Shown piece after piece: positions 28,136-35,209 of a DNA stretch of 35,209 nucleotides; the first letter of the stretch is position 1, and each line of letters starts with the position of its first letter. The notes under the pieces were generated by a model, which was given only the letters and a program-made list of their open reading frames with translations, made no database searches and had not been told where the DNA came from. The position numbers and the translations under genes were made by a program. The stretch is from assembly GCA_019245275.1 (NCBI GenBank), contig JAFARW010000134.1, positions 1 to 35,209 of the forward strand, written 5' to 3'. The stretch is from Vulcanimicrobiota bacterium (lineage in GTDB: Bacteria > Vulcanimicrobiota > Vulcanimicrobiia > Vulcanimicrobiales > Vulcanimicrobiaceae).

Positions 28136-29080
28136 TTGACCTCAAAGCTGCATGTCACGAACGGCGACTCGGTCGTGTACACTTGGCGCAAAGGCGGCCT
28201 CATCGGCACGCAACTTCCGTGGCGCGACGCGCTGCATGACGGCCCGGTTCCGGCAGGTTTAGCGCTTCCCGAGCTGAGCGCGCTGCGCGCGCAGTATCTG
28301 GGCGTCGCCGGCTACGGCAACCCGATCAGACTCGGCCACGATTTTCAAAAACGCGATGCGACGATCGCGCGCTGCATGGAGTTCGACGAAGTCGTGCTCT
28401 GGTTCGAGCACGATCTTTACGACCAGCTGCAGTTGTTGCAGATCCTCGACTACCTCGCTGGTCAATCCTTGCCGTTGGGAAGCCTGCAATTGATCCAGAG
28501 CGATGATTTCTTGGGATTGCTCGCCGCACCCGAACTGCTAGCGCTCCAAAACAGTCGGCGCCCGGTGCTCCAGCAAACGTTGCGCGGGGCATCGGAGATG
28601 TGGGCGGCTTACCGGGCGCCGACGCCTGAGCGACTCTTTGAAATCCACGGGGCCGTTCCGGCACAACTTCGTCACATGACGAGCGCGCTGCGGAGGCTTT
28701 TCGAGGAGTATCCGTCGGTGCGAACGGGCACATCGCGCACGCAACGGCACATCCTCGAAGCGGTTGCAGAAGGCGCGCATGCCAAAGAGGACATTTTTCG
28801 GCTCGCGCAACTGCGCGAAGAGGCTGCGTTTTTGGGCGATGCGCCGTTTTACAAACGCTTCGAAGAGCTCTGCGACGCATCGGCGCCGTTACTGCAGGCA
28901 ATACAAAACGGATACCGACTTACGCCGCTCGGGCGCCGCGTGCTTGCGGGCGCTGAGGATTGGCTTGCGTTGCGCGGGAGCGAGCGTTGGATCGGCGGCG
29001 TGCATCTGAGCGGCGCCGACGTCTGGCGGTGGGATGAGGACGCAGCGATGTTCGCCGCGCCCTCAAATTTGGAAACCTAG
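28136..29080 (+). CDS. DUF1835-domain-like protein (TTG start)
   Basis: LHVTNGDSVVYTWRKGGLIGTQLPWRDALHDGPVPAGL and FDEVVLWFEHDLYDQLQLLQILDYL match the DUF1835 pattern as remembered. Confidence 0.75.
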   Translation: MTSKLHVTNGDSVVYTWRKGGLIGTQLPWRDALHDGPVPAGLALPELSALRAQYLGVAGYGNPIRLGHDFQKRDATIARCMEFDEVVLWFEHDLYDQLQLLQILDYLAGQSLPLGSLQLIQSDDFLGLLAAPELLALQNSRRPVLQQTLRGASEMWAAYRAPTPERLFEIHGAVPAQLRHMTSALRRLFEEYPSVRTGTSRTQRHILEAVAEGAHAKEDIFRLAQLREEAAFLGDAPFYKRFEELCDASAPLLQAIQNGYRLTPLGRRVLAGAEDWLALRGSERWIGGVHLSGADVWRWDEDAAMFAAPSNLET

Positions 29081-29418
29081 CTTTTCTTTCGGCTTCGTTT
29101 TCGTTTCGGAACTTTGCCCCCGGAGCGGCGTGCCTCGGAAAGCCCGATCGCGATCGCCTGTTTGCGGCTCGTTACCTTCTTGCCGGAGCGACCGGAACGG
29201 AGTTCGCCGCGCTTCATCTCGTGCATGCTGCGTTTGACTTTGCGGGAAGCCTTCGGACCGTATTTCCGTTTTTTGCGCCCGCCCTTGGACTTGCGCGAGC
29301 TTTTTCGCGACGATTTCTTACGTCCGCTCGATTTTCGCCGCGAGGAACTGCTGCGGCTGCTCGAGCTGCGTTTCCGGCGGCTCGAGGATTTCTTGCGGCT
29401 GGATTTTTTTCTCGGCAT
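29077..29418 (-). CDS. Lys/Arg/Ser-rich basic protein with C-terminal DUF6496-like segment
   Basis: MPRKKSSRKKSSSRRKRSSSSRSSSSRRKSSGRKKSSRKSSRKSKGGRKKRKYGPKASRKVKRSMHEMKRGELRSGRSGKKVTSRKQAIAIGLSEARRSGGKVPKRKRSRKKS; start ATG 29418. Confidence 0.8.
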   Translation of the reverse strand: MPRKKSSRKKSSSRRKRSSSSRSSSSRRKSSGRKKSSRKSSRKSKGGRKKRKYGPKASRKVKRSMHEMKRGELRSGRSGKKVTSRKQAIAIGLSEARRSGGKVPKRKRSRKKS

Positions 29419-29528
29419 AGTCTTTCTTCGCTTTCCTCCTGACGAGTAACGAATCGTGGAGCCTACCGTTGTACATACCCATATCCGCGAGAGGACCGTC
29501 GCTAACGGGATGCAGAAGCGACTTCTCC

Positions 29529-29906
29529 ATGGCTTCCGCTCAGCTAGCGATCGACGTCGTCGGCGAACCGCGACCCGAAGCGAAAGTTCTGGCGCTCCGC
29601 GGAACACTGGATATGGCAACGTCGCCGTCTTTGCGCTCCGCATTGCTCGAGGCCACCGAAGCTGGTAAAGAAGAGATCGTCATCGACTTGACGCGCGTCG
29701 AGTACATCGACTCAACCGGATTGGGTTCATTGATCGGCGCGCAGCGCAGAGCGCAGGAACGCAATGGCTGCCTGCGGCTCGTCGTTAAAGAGGGACCGCT
29801 CTCGCGGCTTTTCAACATCACGGGCCTGGTGCGCGTCTTCGGAATCTATCCCAGCGTTGATGATGCGCTCGGCGATACGCGCCGCGTCGCCGCGGCACAA
29901 GCCTAA
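29529..29906 (+). CDS. STAS-domain anti-sigma factor antagonist (SpoIIAA/RsbV-like)
   Basis: LALRGTLDMATSPSLRSALLEATEAGKEEIVIDLTRVEYIDSTGLGSLIGAQRRAQERNGCLRLV with phosphoacceptor Ser in DSTGLG. Confidence 0.93.
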   Translation: MASAQLAIDVVGEPRPEAKVLALRGTLDMATSPSLRSALLEATEAGKEEIVIDLTRVEYIDSTGLGSLIGAQRRAQERNGCLRLVVKEGPLSRLFNITGLVRVFGIYPSVDDALGDTRRVAAAQA

Positions 29907-31261
29907 GAACTATACGCTTCGTCTAGCAATTCGATCACGTGGGCGACCCGCGTCGCCGCGCCGTTTTCGGCCAGCATCGCGCGCAATTGCAAGGCGCAGC
30001 CGGGGTTTGCAGTCGCGATGATCTGTGCGCCGGTCGCACGCGCGTTTTCGATTTTGCGCCGGCCGAGCCGCTCGGACATCTCGGGCTCGGTGAGATTGTA
30101 GATTCCGGCCGAACCACAGCAGACGCTGCTCTCCGCCATCTCGACGAGCTGCAGCCCCGGGACTAAGCGCAGCAACGCGCGCGGTGCGTGCGCGATCCGT
30201 TGCGCGTGCGCGAGATGACAGGGCTCTTGGTAGGTAACGGTTTCTTCGATACGCCGGTCGGTCGCCGGGAGTTGGCCGTCCGCAAGCACCTCGATGACAT
30301 CTCGGACTTTCGCGCTGAATGCGGCTGCACGCTGCGCCCAACGCGGATCGTCGGCAAACCATTCGCCGTATTCTTTGAGCGCGGCGCCGCAGCCGGCCGC
30401 GTTGACGATATAAAGGTCGGCGCCGGAACGCTCAAACGCTTCGATGTTGCGCCTGGCTAGCGCGCGTCCGGCATCGCGCTCACCCGCATGCACGCTCAAT
30501 GCGCCGCAGCAGCCTTGACCGGGCGGCACGACAACCGTGAAGCCTGCGCGGTTCAACATGCGCACGGTTGCGCGGTCGACATCGGCGTACGCGATATGCA
30601 TAATGCACCCGGCGTGCAAGAATACGGTTGCGCGCGATCCGCTAACCGTAAACCGCTGGCCGGATGGAACGAAGAAAGAAGAAGAGATCGCCGGCGCAAG
30701 CCGTTCGGTGCGCTCGAGCTTCAGCAGCCGGAGCAGCCCGCAGCGCCGCGCGAATTGCTGCAAGCCGGAACGCTGGTAGAAGCGCAGCATAGCGGCGACT
30801 GCGCGCAAGCGGCGCAAGCGTCCAAACAAGAATCGAAAGGCGAACCAGCGCCCGAAGCGCTCCCAAAACCCGCCGGGATCGACGCGCACGATCTGCGCGC
30901 GCGCGGTTTCGATCAATTGGCCGTAGTGTACGCCTGACGGACACACCGCCTCGCAGGCTCGGCAACCCAAACACTCCGACATCTGATCGACGAAACCGGG
31001 GCTCAAGAGGTCCAGTTGTCCTTCGCCGACGGACTTGATCAGGCTGATCCGTCCACGCGGTCCGGATGTCTCGGTCAGTGTCTCTAAATAAGTCGGGCAA
31101 CTCGAAAGACAGAGTCCGCAGCGCACGCAGCGGTTGTAGATCGCATCCGAAGGAGCATCCGAGTTGCTGTAACCGCGCAGCGCTTGCGCGGTCGCATCGT
31201 TAGAGTTCGATATCTTCGCTTCGCTGGTCGATCGGTACGTACTTGACACCGCGTGGTCCAA
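29903..31261 (-). CDS. glcF: Glycolate oxidase iron-sulfur subunit-like protein (two ferredoxin motifs, two CCG domains)
   Basis: CVRCGLCLSSCPTYLETLTETSGPRGRI, CLGCRACEAVCPSGVHYG, CCGALSVHAG, CCGSAGIYNL; start overlaps the citrate synthase 3' end. Confidence 0.85.
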   Translation of the reverse strand: MDHAVSSTYRSTSEAKISNSNDATAQALRGYSNSDAPSDAIYNRCVRCGLCLSSCPTYLETLTETSGPRGRISLIKSVGEGQLDLLSPGFVDQMSECLGCRACEAVCPSGVHYGQLIETARAQIVRVDPGGFWERFGRWFAFRFLFGRLRRLRAVAAMLRFYQRSGLQQFARRCGLLRLLKLERTERLAPAISSSFFVPSGQRFTVSGSRATVFLHAGCIMHIAYADVDRATVRMLNRAGFTVVVPPGQGCCGALSVHAGERDAGRALARRNIEAFERSGADLYIVNAAGCGAALKEYGEWFADDPRWAQRAAAFSAKVRDVIEVLADGQLPATDRRIEETVTYQEPCHLAHAQRIAHAPRALLRLVPGLQLVEMAESSVCCGSAGIYNLTEPEMSERLGRRKIENARATGAQIIATANPGCALQLRAMLAENGAATRVAHVIELLDEAYSS

Positions 31262-32369
31262 CGTAGTTCGCGCGTGGCCGGATCAACTTGTTGTCGGCAT
31301 ACTGTTCTATGATATGGGCACACCAACCGACAACGCGGCTGATCGCAAAAACCGGCGTGAAATATTGTGTCGGGATGCCGAGCGTATAGTAGACCGAAGC
31401 CGAATAGAGGTCCACGTTTGGATAGAGTTGCTTGCGCTCCCAGACGGATTTTTCCATCCGCTCCGTCATCTCGATCCACTTCGTCGTGCCGGCACGAGTT
31501 CCGACTTCCTTTGCAATTCGTTTTAACTCTGCAGCTCGTGGGTCATACGCTTTGTAGACCGCGTGGCCGAATCCCATAATCTTTTCGTGGGCGTCCAGCT
31601 TGCCGGCGACCCAGGGGTCGACGTTTTCAATGTCGCCGATCTCGAGGAGGTTCATAATGACGCCTTCGTTGGCGCCGCCATGGAGCGGGCCTTTGAGCGC
31701 TCCGATCGCCGAGGTGATCGCGGAATACATATCGGAAAGCGTCGCTGCGGTCACGATGGCCGCAAACGTCGATGCGTTCATGCCGTGGTCGGCATGCAAG
31801 ATCAAAGCCGCATCGAGGACGCGCACCGCTTGCGCGTCGGGTGCTTTACCCGTAAACATCTGCAAGAAGTTGGCCGCCGTATCAAGCTCCGGATCCGGTT
31901 TGATCGGGTCGAGACCTTCCGATATCCGGTGGTACGCGGCCAGGATGCTCGGAACACTCGCGGTGAGTGTCAGGGCTTTATCAACTTGCGATTCGCGCGA
32001 CATCTCTGCGCCACGTGGATCCAGAACGCCCAGCGCCGAGACCATTGTGCGCAGGATATTCATCGGAATCCGGCTCGGCGGCAAACATCGCAGCAAAGAT
32101 ATGATTTCAGGCGGAAGCTTCCGTCGCTCATTCAGCTGCGCGCGGAATTTGTTCAAGTGCGCGGCGGTCGGCAGTGCACCGAACCACAGCAAGTATGCGA
32201 TCTCCTCAAACGTTGAATTGACCGCAAGCTCGCGGATATCGATTCCGCGATAGATCAGTTCGCCGCGCTCACCGTTAATCGAGGAAAGTTTCGTGTCGCC
32301 TACGACGGCGCCGCGAAGGCCGGTTTGGCTCGGTGCGGCGGGCGCAATCGTGGGTGCCGGATTTGTCAT
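31200..32369 (-). CDS. gltA: Citrate synthase
   Basis: GERGELIYRGIDIRELA, LILHADHGMNASTFAAIVTAATLSDMYSAITSAIGALKGPLHGGANEGV, MGFGHAVYKAYDPRA, RPRANYVGP motifs; start ATG at 32369 on the minus strand. Confidence 0.96.
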   Translation of the reverse strand: MTNPAPTIAPAAPSQTGLRGAVVGDTKLSSINGERGELIYRGIDIRELAVNSTFEEIAYLLWFGALPTAAHLNKFRAQLNERRKLPPEIISLLRCLPPSRIPMNILRTMVSALGVLDPRGAEMSRESQVDKALTLTASVPSILAAYHRISEGLDPIKPDPELDTAANFLQMFTGKAPDAQAVRVLDAALILHADHGMNASTFAAIVTAATLSDMYSAITSAIGALKGPLHGGANEGVIMNLLEIGDIENVDPWVAGKLDAHEKIMGFGHAVYKAYDPRAAELKRIAKEVGTRAGTTKWIEMTERMEKSVWERKQLYPNVDLYSASVYYTLGIPTQYFTPVFAISRVVGWCAHIIEQYADNKLIRPRANYVGPRGVKYVPIDQRSEDIEL

Positions 32370-32377
32370 GTAGCACG

Positions 32378-32410
32378 CTTTTGAGGAACCTCTGGGGTTC
32401 CTTTCAAAGG
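32378..32410. promoter_or_regulatory. Imperfect palindrome in the divergent gltA/mdh intergenic region
   Basis: CTTTTGAGGAACC-TCTGG-GGTTCCTTTCAAAGG: GGAACC/GGTTCC inner arms plus outer TTTGA/TCAAA arms with a 2-nt bulge. Confidence 0.6.
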
Positions 32411-32472
32411 AGAGGCGCGCGAGCGCGCAGTAAGCGTCGCGCGGTTTCTCTACGACTTCTTCAAGGAGCAGC

Positions 32473-33417
32473 ATGCGCAGGAAAGTCACGATCGTGGGTG
32501 CCGGAAATGTCGGCGCGACGACCGCTCACTGGCTGGCCCAAAAGGGGCTCGCTGATATCGTGCTCGTCGACATCGTCGAAGGTGTCCCGCAAGGGAAAGC
32601 GCTCGATCTGATGCAGGCGTTGCCGGTCGAGAAGAGCGACGTCTCCGTCATCGGCGCGAACGATTACAGCGACACAAGCGATTCCGATATCGCGGTAATC
32701 ACGGCCGGGTTTCCGCGCAAACCGGGAATGAGTCGCGACGACCTCGTGCGCATGAATGCCGAGATCGTTGGAGAGGCGACGCGGGAGATCGTGCGACATT
32801 CGCCGGCTTGCATCTTGATTGTCGTCACGAATCCGCTCGATGCGATGTGCGAAGTTGCCCGCCGCGTCAGTGATTTTCCACGCGAGCGCGTTTTAGGGAT
32901 GGCGGGCGTTCTCGATTCGGCGCGCTTCTCGACATTCGTCGCAAAAGAGCTCGGCGTTAGCGTCAACAACGTCCACGCGTTCGTTCTTGGCGGCCACGGC
33001 GACCAGATGGTGCCGCTGCCGCGCTACTCGACGGTTGCCGGAATCCCGATCACGGAATTGTTGGATAAGGCAACGATTGACCGGCTCGTCGATCGTACCG
33101 CGAAAGGCGGCGGCGAGATCGTCAACCTGCTCAAGAGCGGAAGTGCCTACTACGCTCCCGCGCGATCGATTTCCGAAATGGTCGATTCGATCCTGAATGA
33201 CAAACATCAAATTCTGCCGTGCGCCGCATACCTTCAAGGCGAGTACGGGATCCGCGATCTCTTCGTCGGTGTGCCGTGTCAGCTCGGCGCTATCGGTCTG
33301 GAGAAGATCATCGAGATCAAGCTCACACCGGAGGAGCAAGCCGCGTTACAGAAGAGTGCGGAAGCGGTAGAAGCATTAGTGAAGAGTCTTCCGCAAGAGG
33401 TGTCGCAGAAAGCGTAA
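32473..33417 (+). CDS. mdh: Malate dehydrogenase
   Basis: [102 protein letters not shown]. Confidence 0.97.
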   Translation: MRRKVTIVGAGNVGATTAHWLAQKGLADIVLVDIVEGVPQGKALDLMQALPVEKSDVSVIGANDYSDTSDSDIAVITAGFPRKPGMSRDDLVRMNAEIVGEATREIVRHSPACILIVVTNPLDAMCEVARRVSDFPRERVLGMAGVLDSARFSTFVAKELGVSVNNVHAFVLGGHGDQMVPLPRYSTVAGIPITELLDKATIDRLVDRTAKGGGEIVNLLKSGSAYYAPARSISEMVDSILNDKHQILPCAAYLQGEYGIRDLFVGVPCQLGAIGLEKIIEIKLTPEEQAALQKSAEAVEALVKSLPQEVSQKA

Positions 33418-33860
33418 TGGATTACCGGAGCGATTCGGATCGCGTCCACGTTAATGTCGGATCGCCGGCGGGTTCGTACACCGTCGGCAGCGCGTCGTTC
33501 TTCCGGTACATCGTGCGGCTCGCCGAGATGGGCCTGACGCTGCGGCCGGTGGAACGTGAAGCCGTTGAGATGCTCGCCAATATTCCGCATGCGTTTTTTG
33601 ATGAAGGCGTTTCGTCTGGGAACGGCTGGCGCATCGTGCCGCCTTCGTCGTTTGAGGATTGGCCGGTTATGGAAGCCACACCGCAACGCCTGCGCGCTGC
33701 CTTGCAAACCGCACGGCGAATCCTGTGGCAGAATGCGGCGCCGGTTGGCGTCAGCGCCGGCGACATCGTCGCAATAGAAGAAGAACTCGACCACGTTTTT
33801 GGCGTCCTGCATAGGGCCGAAGCGGCCGGCTTCTCCGTTAACGTTTCCTACGTATCGTAA
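33417..33860 (+). CDS. Small hypothetical protein coupled to mdh
   Basis: TAATG overlap with mdh; [68 protein letters not shown]... Confidence 0.75.
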   Translation: MDYRSDSDRVHVNVGSPAGSYTVGSASFFRYIVRLAEMGLTLRPVEREAVEMLANIPHAFFDEGVSSGNGWRIVPPSSFEDWPVMEATPQRLRAALQTARRILWQNAAPVGVSAGDIVAIEEELDHVFGVLHRAEAAGFSVNVSYVS

Positions 33861-33886
33861 CTAAAGTCCGATCGACTGATGCTGCG

Positions 33887-34759
33887 ATGCGGAGCATCGC
33901 GGCGCTTCCGCTGCGCGGACCGTCGGGCGAGCCGATCGACTTCGCGCGCACGATCCATTCCCACGGCTGCACGTCGCTGCTGCCTGCTATCGACGACGAG
34001 AGCGTCGAGCACTACCGTTATCGGATGCGGATCGGCAACGCCGTTCGCACGCTGCATTTCGAGCCGCGCGACGGCAACCTAATCGTTTCGTGCGATGGAC
34101 CGCTGGGTGCGGCGCAAGAACGGCGGCTGCTAGAGGTCGTGCGAAGGATGTTTCGCCTCGACGAAGACTTCGGACCATTTTACGACGCGATTCGGGACGA
34201 TCCGGATCTCGCTTGGGCATCGGTCGGCGCGGGACGTCTGCTCGCGAGCCCCACGGTGTTCGAAGATGTCGTCAAGACGATCTGCACGACGAACTGCGCG
34301 TGGTCGGGCACGGTTCGGATGGTTAGAGCGCTTGTCGAGAATCTCGGCAAGGGCGCCTTTCCAACGCCTGAGCAAATGGCGCAAGCACCGCTCGAATTTT
34401 ACACGCAGGGCGCGCGCGCGGGCTACCGCGGCGCGTATTTGCGCACGCTTGCGGAGGGGGTCGTTGAAAAACGCATCGATTTGGAAGCGCTGCGCCCTTC
34501 CAGCGGCATGCCGGATCAAGAAGCGGAAGAACGGCTGTTGGCGCTCCCGGGGATCGGCCCGTATGCGTGCGCACACATCATGCTGCTCTTAGGCCGGTAT
34601 GGAAAGCTGGTGTTCGACTCTTGGACGCGTCCGAAATACTTGAAAATCTCGGGTAAACGGCGCGCTGCGGACAAGACGATCGAACGGCGCTTCAAACGGT
34701 ACGGACGTTTCGCCGGCCTGGCTTTCTGGCTGCTGCTCACGCGCGATTGGCTCGATTAG
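33887..34759 (+). CDS. HhH-GPD base-excision DNA glycosylase (AlkA/OGG-like)
   Basis: TVFEDVVKTICTTNCAWSGTVRMVRALVENLG, HhH segment LLALPGIGPYACAHIMLLLGRYGKLVFDSWTRPK with downstream Asp. Confidence 0.85.
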   Translation: MRSIAALPLRGPSGEPIDFARTIHSHGCTSLLPAIDDESVEHYRYRMRIGNAVRTLHFEPRDGNLIVSCDGPLGAAQERRLLEVVRRMFRLDEDFGPFYDAIRDDPDLAWASVGAGRLLASPTVFEDVVKTICTTNCAWSGTVRMVRALVENLGKGAFPTPEQMAQAPLEFYTQGARAGYRGAYLRTLAEGVVEKRIDLEALRPSSGMPDQEAEERLLALPGIGPYACAHIMLLLGRYGKLVFDSWTRPKYLKISGKRRAADKTIERRFKRYGRFAGLAFWLLLTRDWLD

Positions 34760-34869
34760 AAGCCCTGCCATGTCCCATGGACCGGGGCGCATTCGAACGA
34801 GGGATGGCGTCGCTTGCGCCCAACGATTCCAAACATCGTTTCTTTTACTCAGATGAAAGCTGATTTGTT

Positions 34870-35034
34870 ATGGCAACATGTCCACTTTGCAACGATATGA
34901 AGCACGTTCAATGTCCGAAATGCGAAGGAACCGGGCAGCTAAGTGACGGGCACGGCGGCTACAAGACGTGCTTCATGTGTAACGGCAGTACCCGAGTGAC
35001 ATGCCCTCGTTGCGGCGGCTCCGGGCAAGCTTAA
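34870..35034 (+). CDS. 54-aa DnaJ-type zinc-finger mini-protein (four CXXC motifs)
   Basis: Direct translation MATCPLCNDMKHVQCPKCEGTGQLSDGHGGYKTCFMCNGSTRVTCPRCGGSGQA*; below the 60-aa cutoff of the ORF track. Confidence 0.7.
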   Translation: MATCPLCNDMKHVQCPKCEGTGQLSDGHGGYKTCFMCNGSTRVTCPRCGGSGQA

Positions 35035-35036
35035 CC

Positions 35037-35180
35037 CAGTTTCGCTAAGTGCACGGACTGTCGATATCGCCGTGTGCGCAAGTCCGCGGATCCCTTCCAG
35101 TTTCACGACCATTCGGGCGCACTTCCCTCACAGTTTCTTACCAGACGAAGAAGACTGCCGCTATCCTCTCTGACAGTTTC
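35037..35180 (+). repeat. Four direct copies of CAGTTTC in 144 nt of non-coding sequence
   Basis: Copies at 35037-35043, 35098-35104, 35131-35137 and 35174-35180; the last two extend to CAGTTTCTT. Confidence 0.6.
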
Positions 35181-35209
35181 TTGATATTGGCGCGACCGGA
35201 AGGCGCGAC

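Noticed and set aside
31563-32253. Two overlapping 217-aa plus-strand ORFs opposite citrate synthase
   Set aside because: Shadow ORFs of gltA; no domain signal.

Overview
This 35.2 kb window is gene-dense and high in GC. It reads as a chromosomal housekeeping region from a bacterium of uncertain affiliation; gene content and style suggest a deep-branching lineage such as Eremiobacterota/WPS-2, but that is only inference. I find no transposases, phage genes or CRISPR arrays. In order it carries: the start of an SdhE/HdrB-like subunit plus sdhB and sdhA (-); dnaE; a Cof-type HAD phosphatase; ftsQ-ftsA-ftsZ; a SigB/F/G-like sigma factor; a compact module of PilM-like, PilP/GspC-like and short secretin genes; aroC-aroK-aroB; a secreted or membrane-anchored helical protein; priA; phaC; rpsT (-); a hypothetical gene coupled to cdaA-cdaR-glmM; a c-di-AMP (ydaO/yuaA-type) riboswitch in front of an NlpC/P60 hydrolase; tRNA-Gln(TTG); gdhA; a DUF1835-type protein; a Lys/Arg/Ser-rich DUF6496-like protein (-); a STAS protein; a GlcF-like protein (-); citrate synthase (-); mdh; a small hypothetical; a HhH-GPD DNA glycosylase; and an unlisted 54-aa DnaJ-zinc-finger-like mini-protein. 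The most interesting points are: (1) the c-di-AMP synthase operon followed directly by a c-di-AMP riboswitch and a cell-wall hydrolase; (2) a minimal PilM/PilP-like/secretin cassette with a sigma factor directly behind ftsZ; (3) an SdhABE-type (HdrB-like) succinate dehydrogenase; (4) all four convergent junctions packed to 4-nt overlaps or a 4-nt gap; (5) priA lacking an ATG/GTG/TTG start for its conserved N-terminus; and (6) several unexplained intergenic palindromes and repeats.
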